A program made the position numbers and the translations under genes. The notes beneath the pieces are model-generated. The model saw only the letters and a list, made by a program, of their open reading frames with translations, made no database searches and was not told the DNA's origin. 64,000 bases of DNA. Origin: Rhodophyticola sp017644125 (GTDB taxonomy: Bacteria > Pseudomonadota > Alphaproteobacteria > Rhodobacterales > Rhodobacteraceae). Location of the stretch: the NCBI RefSeq assembly GCF_042140125.1, contig NZ_CP159473.1; one strand, 5' to 3'. Positions 1 to 7,279 of the stretch are shown here, one piece after another (positions within the stretch are counted from its first letter, which is position 1; each line of letters opens with the position of its first letter).

Positions 1-1
1 T

Positions 2-571
2 ACCAGCTTCAACGACGCCGAGACCCGGATGGTTCAGGCGCAGCAACGGGTCCTGCAATTGCAGGAACAGCGCGGCGTTCTGAGCGCCGAGGCCGAGGTG
101 AGCACCGTGTTCCAGCAGATCTCTACCTTTGAGCTTCAGTTGCAGGAGGAGCGCCTGAGACTGTCGGAATTGCTGAGCAATGCCCGGCCGAACCAGACCC
201 GGGTGGAGGTTGCCGAACGCAATATCGCCCGGCTGGAAGCGCTGCTTGCCGAGTTGCGGGGGGGCCTGACCGACACCGATGACGGTGAGATCTCACTGGC
301 GCGGATCTCCTCCGAATTGATCGTGGCGGAGGCCGATCTGCAAACCCGGCAGCTTATGCTGGCCCAGTCCCTGCAGCAGATGGAAACCGCCCGCCTGGAG
401 GCCAACCGGCAGTCACTTTACCTGTCGATCGGCGTCTACCCCGTGGCGCCCGACGAGCCCGCCTACCCCCGTGCGTTTGAAAACACTCTGCTTGCCTTCC
501 TGGTCTTTTCTGGCATTTACCTGCTGGTATCGATGACCGCCTCAATCCTCCGCGAACAGATATCTGCATAG
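2..571 (+). CDS. Capsule polysaccharide export inner-membrane protein, KpsE/Wzz-like (C-terminal part)
   Basis: The 5' end lies outside the window; the frame is open from base 2. The visible 189 residues are a long heptad-rich, Q/E/L-rich coiled coil followed by a proline-containing stretch (VYPVAPDEPAYPR) and one C-terminal membrane segment (about residues 155-180). This is the ending typical of KpsE/CtrB/Wzz-type polysaccharide co-polymerases of the inner membrane, which guide capsule chains into the export channel. The gene stops 4 bases before kdsA, and KDO is the linker sugar of many capsules, so the pairing supports a capsule role. The general family call is fairly safe; the exact subfamily is inferred. 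Confidence 0.75.
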   Translation, partial: TSFNDAETRMVQAQQRVLQLQEQRGVLSAEAEVSTVFQQISTFELQLQEERLRLSELLSNARPNQTRVEVAERNIARLEALLAELRGGLTDTDDGEISLARISSELIVAEADLQTRQLMLAQSLQQMETARLEANRQSLYLSIGVYPVAPDEPAYPRAFENTLLAFLVFSGIYLLVSMTASILREQISA

Positions 572-575
572 CAAC

Positions 576-1409
576 ATGAAAAGAATCGACATCGGACCGG
601 TCTCGTGCGGCAATGATCTGCCTTTGACGATCATCGCCGGCCCGTGCCAGCTGGAAAGTGCGGATCACGCGCAGATGATTGCCGGGCGGATGGTCGAGGC
701 CTGCGCCGCGGCCGGCGCGCAATATGTGTTCAAGGGCAGTTTCGACAAGGCCAACCGCACATCCGTCCGCGGGGAGCGCGGGGTCGGCGTCGAGGAGGGG
801 CTGGCCATCCTGCAGGGCGTGAGGGACAGGTTCGGTTGCCCCGTGCTGACCGATATCCACGCACCCGATCAATGCGCGCCCGTGGCCGAGGTGGCCGACA
901 TCCTGCAAATCCCCGCCTTTTTGTGCCGGCAGACCGATCTGTTGCTGGCCGCGGGCAAGACGGGCGCCGCGATCAATATCAAGAAGGGCCAGTTTCTGGC
1001 CCCGTGGGATATGGCGAATGTGGTGGCCAAGGTCGAAAGCACCGGCAACACCCGCATTCTGCAAACCGAACGCGGCGTCTCGTTCGGGTACAACACGCTG
1101 GTCACCGATATGCGCAGCCTGCCAATCATGGCACAGGGCGGCTACCCGGTCGTGATGGATGCAACCCACGCCGTCGCGCAGCCCGGCGGACAGGGAGACA
1201 GCAGCGGCGGGCAACGGGAATTTGCCCCGGTCATGGCGCGGGCGGCGGTCGCGCTCGGTATCGCGGCGGTTTTTATCGAAACCCATGAGGCGCCGGATAC
1301 GGCCCCCTCGGATGGGCCCAACATGGTCAAGCTTGACGACATGCCCGCGCTTGTCGCCAGTCTGATGCAATTCGACCAGCTTGCGAAAGCCGATCCCATT
1401 CGCCTTTAA
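576..1409 (+). CDS. kdsA: 3-deoxy-8-phosphooctulonate synthase (KDO-8-P synthase)
   Basis: This cytoplasmic enzyme condenses phosphoenolpyruvate with arabinose 5-phosphate to give KDO-8-phosphate, the precursor of lipid A core and capsule-linker KDO. The 277-residue length matches the family. Diagnostic motifs are visible: GPCQLES near the N terminus, KGSFDKANRTS around residue 50, the GVSFGYNTLVTDMRS strand, and DATHAVAQPGG around residue 195. The ATG at 576 follows the preceding gene by 4 bases, so the two are likely co-transcribed. Its position beside a capsule-export gene suggests that it serves, or served as a copy for, capsule assembly. Confidence 0.96.
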   Translation: MKRIDIGPVSCGNDLPLTIIAGPCQLESADHAQMIAGRMVEACAAAGAQYVFKGSFDKANRTSVRGERGVGVEEGLAILQGVRDRFGCPVLTDIHAPDQCAPVAEVADILQIPAFLCRQTDLLLAAGKTGAAINIKKGQFLAPWDMANVVAKVESTGNTRILQTERGVSFGYNTLVTDMRSLPIMAQGGYPVVMDATHAVAQPGGQGDSSGGQREFAPVMARAAVALGIAAVFIETHEAPDTAPSDGPNMVKLDDMPALVASLMQFDQLAKADPIRL

Positions 1410-1429
1410 CCTTTGGTGGAGCGTTCCCG

Positions 1430-2926
1430 ATGCCGAAACCCCTCAACCAAGTGGCGCAGAACACCTGGGAATTCCTGTACCAGCCGATGATCGCGCCAAC
1501 GGGCTTCCGCGAATATGACGCACGGTGGAAATTCCCCGACGAAATCAACCTGCCCGGCATCACAGCCCTTGGTCTTGGCCTCGGCACGCAGATGCACGCA
1601 CGCGGTGTCGACCCGGTGATCGCGGTTGCAAACGACTATCGCGACTATTCCCTGTCGGTGAAAAACGCGCTGATCGTCGGGCTGATACAGGCCGGCATCC
1701 AAGTCAGGGATATCGGCCCGGCGCTTAGCCCCATGGCCTATTTCAGCCAGTTCCATCTGGACGCCCCCGCCGTCGCCATGGTCACCGCAAGCCACAACCC
1801 CAATGGCTGGACCGGCGTCAAGATGGGCTTTCAGCGGCCGCTGACCCACGGGCCCGACGAGATGGGAGAGCTGCGCGACATCGTGATGGGCGGCCAGGGC
1901 GTGGCCCGCGCGGGCGGCGGCTATGAGTTCGTACCCGGCGTCCGGGAGGCCTATCTGGACGATCTGGTGGGTGATTTCACGATGACCCGGAAACTGCGCG
2001 TGGTTTGCGCCACCGGCAATGGCACCGCGTCGGCCTTTGCGCCGGACCTGTTCGCGCGGATGGGGGTGGAGGTTGTCCCGTCCCACAACACGCTCGACTA
2101 CACCTTTCCGCATTACAACCCGAACCCCGAAGCGATGGAAATGCTGCACGACATGGCGGCCAGCGTCAAAGACAGCGGCGCGGATTTCGCGCTTGGCTTC
2201 GACGGGGACGGGGATCGCTGCGGGGTGGTGGACAACGAGGGCGAAGAGATCTTCGCCGACAAGATGGGCGTGATCATGGCCCGCGATCTGGCGCGGCTCT
2301 ACCCGGGCGCGACCTTTGTCGCGGATGTGAAATCCACCGGGCTTTTCGCCTCGGATCCCGAGCTGAGAAAACATGGCGCCAAAGCCGATTACTGGAAAAC
2401 CGGCCATTCCCACATGAAACGCCGGGTCCATGAGCTGGGTGCGCTGGCGGGGTTCGAGAAATCCGGCCATTACTTTTTGGCCGAGCCGATCGGCCGCGGC
2501 TATGATTGCGGCATGCGCGTGGCGGTGGAGATCTGCAAACTGATGGATCGCAACCCCGAGATGTCCATGGCCGATCTGCGCCGCGCCCTGCCCGTGACCT
2601 ATGCAACCCCCACCATGTCGCCCCACTGCGCCGATACCGAAAAGTATCAGGTGCTCGACAGGCTGGTGGAGAAACTCGTGGCGCGTCATGCCGGTGGCGG
2701 CAGCCTCGGTGGCGTCAAGATCGCCGATGTGGTGACGGTGAACGGGGCCCGGGTGATGCTGGAAAACGGGGGCTGGGGGCTGGTCCGCGCCTCGTCCAAC
2801 ACGCCCAATCTGGTTGTCGTCTGCGAAAGCCCCGAAAGCGATGCGCAGATGCGCGCCATCTTTGCCGATCTGGATGCGGTGATCCGGACCGAGCCGTCGG
2901 TGGGCGAGTACGATCAGACGATCTGA
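1430..2926 (+). CDS. Phosphomannomutase/phosphoglucomutase
   Basis: Alpha-D-phosphohexomutase that interconverts hexose 6- and 1-phosphates through a phosphoserine, feeding nucleotide-sugar synthesis. The active-site serine is S121 in TASHNPNGW. The magnesium loop DGDGDR lies near residue 258, and a sugar-binding GHSHMKRR stretch near 325 is followed by EKSGHYF. The 498 residues are somewhat longer than the AlgC/ManB norm (about 450-465). The start at 1430 has a purine-rich ribosome site (GGTGGAG) upstream. It sits 20 bases after kdsA in the same direction and probably belongs to the same surface-polysaccharide operon. Whether mannose or glucose phosphate is preferred cannot be read from the sequence. 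Confidence 0.93.
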   Translation: MPKPLNQVAQNTWEFLYQPMIAPTGFREYDARWKFPDEINLPGITALGLGLGTQMHARGVDPVIAVANDYRDYSLSVKNALIVGLIQAGIQVRDIGPALSPMAYFSQFHLDAPAVAMVTASHNPNGWTGVKMGFQRPLTHGPDEMGELRDIVMGGQGVARAGGGYEFVPGVREAYLDDLVGDFTMTRKLRVVCATGNGTASAFAPDLFARMGVEVVPSHNTLDYTFPHYNPNPEAMEMLHDMAASVKDSGADFALGFDGDGDRCGVVDNEGEEIFADKMGVIMARDLARLYPGATFVADVKSTGLFASDPELRKHGAKADYWKTGHSHMKRRVHELGALAGFEKSGHYFLAEPIGRGYDCGMRVAVEICKLMDRNPEMSMADLRRALPVTYATPTMSPHCADTEKYQVLDRLVEKLVARHAGGGSLGGVKIADVVTVNGARVMLENGGWGLVRASSNTPNLVVVCESPESDAQMRAIFADLDAVIRTEPSVGEYDQTI

Positions 2927-2990
2927 CTTTCCCCGCATGGGAAATCGGCCTAGACAGGCGGGGTATTTCCGACAAACGCCCGTTACACTC

Positions 2991-4316
2991 ATGCGCTTTA
3001 TCCTGATCCTCTGGCTCTGCCTTGTGCTGCCTTTCGCCGGTTTCGCACAGGAGACCGGCCAACAGCCCGATGGGACGATCTCGGTCGAAAACGACGCCCG
3101 GCAGGATGCCGCCATCGCGGTGCGCATCCGCGATATCCTGCGCCAGCTTGACGGATACGAGCAGGTCAGCGTTTCGGTCGCCGACGGTATCGTCACCTTG
3201 CGCGGCACCGCGTTGGAGGCGACCCAGATCGAAGCCCTGAACGGGCTGGTCGGCCGGGTCGAGGGTGTCGTGGCAATCGAAAACGAGGTGACGGAAACCA
3301 CCGATGTGGTCGAGCGTCTGAACCCCGCCATCGACCGCATTCGCGCGCGCTTCGAACAGTTCATCGCGTTCCTGCCGCTGATCCTCGTAGCCGCAACGGC
3401 CGGCATCATGGTCTTTCTTCTGGGGCTGTTCATCGCCCGAATGAAACGGCCCTGGGACAGCATCGCGCCAAACGCGTTCATCGCCGATATCTACCGGCAG
3501 GTCATCCGTCTGATTTTCGCGATCGCCGCGGTCGTTCTGGCGCTGGATCTGCTGAACGCAACCGCCCTTCTCGGCACCATTCTGGGTGCGGCCGGCATCG
3601 TCGGGCTGGCGATCGGATTTGCCGTCCGGGACACGGTGGAAAACTTCATATCCTCCATCATGCTGTCGATCCGGCAACCTTTCCGCCCCAAGGATCTGGT
3701 CGAGATCGAGGGCGATATGGGCCATGTGATCCGCCTGACAAGCCGAGCGACGATCCTGCTCAGCCTTGATGGCAACCATATCCGCATTCCCAACTCGACG
3801 GTCTTCAAGGCCAAGATCATCAATTACACCCGAAACAACGAACGCCGCTTCACCTTCACCCTCGGGATCGACCCCAATGCCGATATCGCGGAAGCACAGC
3901 GCATCATGATGGACGCCCTGGCCGAACTGCCCTTCGTGCTGGCCGCCCCCGGCCCGGCCGTATGGGTGGAGGAGGTGGGCGACAGCACCATAAACATCAC
4001 CGCCGCGGGCTGGATCATGCAGCATGAAACGGGCATCGGCATGGCCAAAGGCGAGGCGATCCGCGTGGTCAAGGCACGGCTGGAAGAGGCCGGGATCACC
4101 TTGCCGGAACCCACCTATCGCCTGATCGGTCCGGGCCTCCCCGGCCCCACACAGCCCGACACGCATCCGGGCGACAAACCGTCCAGGACGCCCGAGCGGG
4201 TCGAAGTTCAGGATGTCGGGACGGAGGAGACCAAGGCCTTGCAGGAAATAATCGAAGCCGAGCGCGAAGCGCTTCCGGAGGATGATCTGCTTCGTCGCGA
4301 AGCGCCTCAGGAATAG
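2991..4316 (+). CDS. Mechanosensitive ion channel MscS family with BON domain
   Basis: Small-conductance mechanosensitive channel that relieves hypo-osmotic stress. The ATG at 2991 is chosen because it opens a signal peptide (MRFILILWLCLVLPFAGFAQ); the open frame upstream is leader-less. A periplasmic BON domain follows (about residues 30-100, VSVADGIVTLRGTA). There are three membrane segments (about 125-230), the last rich in Gly/Ala (LGAAGIVGLAIGFAVRD) like the MscS pore helix. The MscS beta domain then carries DLVEIEGDMGHV. The C-terminal tail is charged and proline-rich and is probably cytoplasmic. The BON-MscS fusion is known in proteobacteria. Confidence 0.92.
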   Translation: MRFILILWLCLVLPFAGFAQETGQQPDGTISVENDARQDAAIAVRIRDILRQLDGYEQVSVSVADGIVTLRGTALEATQIEALNGLVGRVEGVVAIENEVTETTDVVERLNPAIDRIRARFEQFIAFLPLILVAATAGIMVFLLGLFIARMKRPWDSIAPNAFIADIYRQVIRLIFAIAAVVLALDLLNATALLGTILGAAGIVGLAIGFAVRDTVENFISSIMLSIRQPFRPKDLVEIEGDMGHVIRLTSRATILLSLDGNHIRIPNSTVFKAKIINYTRNNERRFTFTLGIDPNADIAEAQRIMMDALAELPFVLAAPGPAVWVEEVGDSTINITAAGWIMQHETGIGMAKGEAIRVVKARLEEAGITLPEPTYRLIGPGLPGPTQPDTHPGDKPSRTPERVEVQDVGTEETKALQEIIEAEREALPEDDLLRREAPQE

Positions 4317-4393
4317 GGCTGCACGGCCGCGCAAATTTGTCGCTCCGGGGTCTTGATCCCGCAGCCGTCACCGCGTAACTAGCGCGTCACAGT

Positions 4394-4468
4394 TGGGGTG
4401 TAGCCAAGCGGTAAGGCAGCGGTTTTTGGTACCGTGTACCGTAGGTTCGAATCCTACCACCCCAGCCA
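4394..4468 (+). tRNA. tRNA-Gln (anticodon TTG)
   Basis: 75 nt including an encoded CCA. The acceptor stem TGGGGTG pairs with CACCCCA, the D arm holds AGCCAAGCGGTAAGGC, the anticodon arm is CGGTTTTTGGTACCG with loop anticodon TTG, and the T arm has GGTTCGAATCC. It directly precedes the recombinase-bearing island, which fits use of a tRNA 3' end as an integration point. I did not find a second copy of the tRNA 3' end at the distal side. Confidence 0.96.
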
Positions 4469-4641
4469 AACACTCAGTCTAAAGCAGACGATACGACTGT
4501 ACGTCGTGATAGTAGCCTGATTTCCGTGGGTTATCGGGATGCGCACCGAACGCAGACCGTCCGCACACCACAGATAAGCCGCAATATGCGCTAAAGTCTG
4601 AGGTCGGGCTTTGCGCGATACGGGTGTCTGGTGAGTTGCGT

Positions 4642-6282
4642 TCAAAGAGTCTTGATCAGAGCGCGCTGGTCCTTCCAGTTGCTCGGCATAGCATGCCGTA
4701 CACACCAGTCAGACGTGAAGCCCAGAGGCTGATTGCCGTCGAGGACATCGCGGATGATGTCGGGCGCGAGGAAGGCCAGATCGATCAGCTGGTACATCCT
4801 GCCGTTTGTCGTGCCTTCGGCTTTTGCAATATCCGATAGTGATCTGCCCACTTTGATCTGTTCGAACCAAAGATGCGCTCTGGCGATGTTCCGGATCAGG
4901 GTTTCATCGACGTCGCCGGAGGCTTCTTCAAGAACCAGCTTCGTCTCAACGCCGCGCTTCCTCAGCTGGAAGGGCGCCGTTATGATCTTCTGCTCTTGGT
5001 CAATCTCGTCGGCATTTGATTTGATCACCGCAGCAAACTGAACGCAATCCATTTTAATAGTCAGCGTACCGGGGCACAGATCAATCCGTGCAACGAGATC
5101 GAGTACGTCACGGATGTCCTGATCGGTGCACAGCTTTTGAAGTATGCTGTGATGGGTCTTTATCTCTTCTGCGGAGCGGTCCGGAACCAGCCTGCCAATA
5201 AAGGTCATATCGTTCAAATTTTGGCGCATCAGAACGGCAGCCTTGATCTCCAGTTCCCGGGCGGGCAGCCGCCATCCATCACGCCTGCCCTCACCACTCT
5301 TCTTAATCAGGCGATGTGAGACGTAGTATCGAAGCCGGACCCCGGCCTTTGTTCTGCTGTGGGATGGGGTCAGCCGGTCGCCAGTCTCATCAAAAAGCTT
5401 GCCGCACAGCAGGGATCGCTGCTTTGCCGTCTTACGGACCCTGCCCTTTGCGGCGCCCCGCTGCAGTTGCTGCTGGATGCGGTCCCAGCGATCCTGATCG
5501 ATAATCGCGCCATGCTGGCCCGCATGCACCAGCGCCTTGTGCCGGATGCGTCCTGCATAGACCGGGTTGGTCAGAACATGATGGATGTGACCACGATCAA
5601 ATGTCCCGCCGCCTTTTTGCTCACCATCGGCTGTCAATCTTTGCTTCGTTCGTAAACCCCGCTGATCCGCAGCCACCTTCACTCCCCGAACCGTTCCGTG
5701 TTGCTCGTAGAGATCATAGAGCGCACGGATTGTCTTCGCTTCTCCCTCGTTTATCTTCAATGTCCGTCCATCCGCATCGTATCCCAGCGGCACGCTGCCC
5801 CCCATCCAGAGCCCTCTGCGTTTTGAGGCTGCGATCTTGTCGCGGATCCGCTCCGCCGTGACTTCCCGCTCAAACTGCGCAAACGACAGCAGCATGTTCA
5901 GGGTCAGCCGTCCCATGCTGGTTGCTGTGTTGAACGATTGGGTGACCGAGACAAATGAGGCCCCTGCAGCGTCCAGCGTATCGACGATCCGCGAGAAGTC
6001 CGCGAGGGACCGTGTCAGGCGGTCGATCTTGTAAACGATGATCTGGTCCACAAGCCCGTCTTGTATGTCCTGCAGCAGCTTCTTTAGCGCAGGCCGATCC
6101 AGTGATCCGCCTGACAGGCCACCATCATCATAATGTTCCGGCAGCAGCACCCAGCCTTCATGCTTCTGGCTGGTGATGTAAGCGGCACAGGCCTCGCGCT
6201 GTGCATCCAGCGAGTTGAACTCCTGCTCGAGGCCATCTTCGGAAGATTTCCGCGTGTAGATGGCGCAGCGCAGCTTCTTCAT
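4642..6282 (-). CDS. Large serine recombinase (resolvase/integrase family)
   Basis: Site-specific recombinase of 546 residues. The N-terminal resolvase domain carries the catalytic serine S13 in YTRKSSEDG, followed by IVYKIDRLTRSLADF and the helix-E region MLLSFAQFERE. A Recombinase domain (about 165-280, GYDADGRTLKINEGEAKTIRALYDLYEQ) and a C-terminal DNA-binding part follow. The start at 6282 is chosen because it opens the conserved KKLRCAIYTRKSS sequence and overlaps the DUF2924 stop by ATGA. The same three-gene order recurs, decayed, at 23738-24869. It probably integrated or mobilised part of this island. Confidence 0.94.
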   Translation of the reverse strand: MKKLRCAIYTRKSSEDGLEQEFNSLDAQREACAAYITSQKHEGWVLLPEHYDDGGLSGGSLDRPALKKLLQDIQDGLVDQIIVYKIDRLTRSLADFSRIVDTLDAAGASFVSVTQSFNTATSMGRLTLNMLLSFAQFEREVTAERIRDKIAASKRRGLWMGGSVPLGYDADGRTLKINEGEAKTIRALYDLYEQHGTVRGVKVAADQRGLRTKQRLTADGEQKGGGTFDRGHIHHVLTNPVYAGRIRHKALVHAGQHGAIIDQDRWDRIQQQLQRGAAKGRVRKTAKQRSLLCGKLFDETGDRLTPSHSRTKAGVRLRYYVSHRLIKKSGEGRRDGWRLPARELEIKAAVLMRQNLNDMTFIGRLVPDRSAEEIKTHHSILQKLCTDQDIRDVLDLVARIDLCPGTLTIKMDCVQFAAVIKSNADEIDQEQKIITAPFQLRKRGVETKLVLEEASGDVDETLIRNIARAHLWFEQIKVGRSLSDIAKAEGTTNGRMYQLIDLAFLAPDIIRDVLDGNQPLGFTSDWCVRHAMPSNWKDQRALIKTL

Positions 6283-6689
6283 GACCGTCCCGCCGGGCGC
6301 CCGTTCAGCCCAAAGAAACGCGGGCCGGACCATGTGACCCCTGTGATATGTTTTGCGATGGCGGACAGGGATTTCCACGCCTTGCCGTCCATCTGGAAGC
6401 CACCCTCCACCACCTGAACGTGATACGTTTTCCCGTTCCACTCCCGGACCAGTTGCGCACCCGGCCGAGGGCCGGTTGTATTCGACGCGACAACCTGCTC
6501 CCCTGTTGCAGTGCGTTTCAGTGCTCGCCTTGTTCCTCGAGACAATCCGCCAGACGCTTTGCACTGCGCTTCATATGCCAGTGCTTTCTGCATAAACGGG
6601 ACAGACAGGTAGGGTGGTGGAGGCGATCCAAAGACCGCCTCCCATTGCGCGAGTGTCGCAGGTCTTTCTGGGTTTGGATCACGCCCCAT
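6279..6689 (-). CDS. DUF2924 protein of the recombinase cassette
   Basis: Protein of about 136 residues with the DUF2924 signature: W-x-x-x-FGSPPPPYLS, QCKASGGLS, LVREWNGKTYHV and the ending SAIAKHITGVTWSGPRFFG. Its role is not established; the family typically precedes serine recombinases and may be a recombination accessory or directionality factor (inference). The ATG at 6689 is preferred over a GTG at 6719 because it aligns with the homologous start in the second copy, and both copies then overlap the upstream DUF3489 gene by exactly 11 bases. Its 3' end overlaps the recombinase start by four bases. Confidence 0.88.
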   Translation of the reverse strand: MGRDPNPERPATLAQWEAVFGSPPPPYLSVPFMQKALAYEAQCKASGGLSRGTRRALKRTATGEQVVASNTTGPRPGAQLVREWNGKTYHVQVVEGGFQMDGKAWKSLSAIAKHITGVTWSGPRFFGLNGRPAGRS

Positions 6690-6948
6690 GAGGCTCAACT
6701 GCTGCTGGAGTGATCTCACGCGTCACTGGCGATGAGGTAATGCGGTATTTTGAAACCCCGCCAGACTTTGGTTTCTCATGAGCAACTTCATACCCTGCTT
6801 TCCGCAAGCCGCTCAACGCAGCCCTCGTCGTATGCTGCTGCCAACCAAGCTTTGCGCTCAGCAATTTTATGTCGCAGCCGTTCTTCGAGCCGAGCAGCCT
6901 GATCAGCTGGTCTTTCTTGGTAGCGCGTTGCTTTGTCGAATTGGTCAT
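6679..6948 (-). CDS. DUF3489 protein (small winged-helix-like, recombinase cassette)
   Basis: 89 residues. The core KKDQLIRLLGSKNGCDIKLLSAKLGW followed by HTTRAALSGLRKAGYEV is the DUF3489 pattern, which looks like a helix-turn-helix fold and suggests a small DNA-binding protein. It is the first gene of the DUF3489-DUF2924-recombinase operon, so it may regulate the cassette or assist recombination; this is inferred from position. A closely similar copy is at 24555-24869. Confidence 0.88.
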   Translation of the reverse strand: MTNSTKQRATKKDQLIRLLGSKNGCDIKLLSAKLGWQQHTTRAALSGLRKAGYEVAHEKPKSGGVSKYRITSSPVTREITPAAVEPHGA

Positions 6949-7279
6949 AGTTGACTCCTCAGATGGTCAGCGGGAACATCCCGCTGCTACTGAGCAGAAC
7001 CCGGAGGTTCCAGGCGAGTCATGCGAATACTTATCGCGCGCACTGATACTACCGCTCTGCCAGCAGCTGAAGTCCAGTCAGTTTATGAGAAAATCCTGCA
7101 AAAGCGGCGGGAAGCCGACTTTAGCTGCGTTGGCACAACTAGGTTCGCGAAGCAAAGAAAGCGGGCACTTGTTTGACCTGATCGCCCCTTTATGTCACTG
7201 ATCAGTCTTACTGTCATTGATGAACTCGCTTGCTATGTTCTCTTTTTGTTCGACAATTCGTGAAGGGGCGTAACACATC
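6949..7279. promoter_or_regulatory. Intergenic region between recombinase cassette and the five-gene operon
   Basis: No credible gene is seen. On the recombinase side there is a perfect 8-bp inverted repeat with a 3-base loop (6968-6986, CAGCGGGA-ACA-TCCCGCTG), just upstream of the DUF3489 start in its leader. A block at 7049-7079 (TACCGCTCT ... GAAGTCCAGTC) recurs upstream of the second cassette at 24974-25003. The rightmost 80 bases are AT-richer and must hold the promoter of the 7280 operon. No convincing -35/-10 pair was found; AAGGGG lies just before the start at 7280. Confidence 0.5.

Noticed and set aside
1406..3481. 691-codon open frame on the - strand
   Set aside because: Covers two well-supported + strand genes; no recognisable domain.
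5837..6034. Open frame antisense to the recombinase that also appears at 23740-23910
   Set aside because: Present in both copies only because the recombinase protein is conserved; the Hint frame reads into it by accident of the junction.
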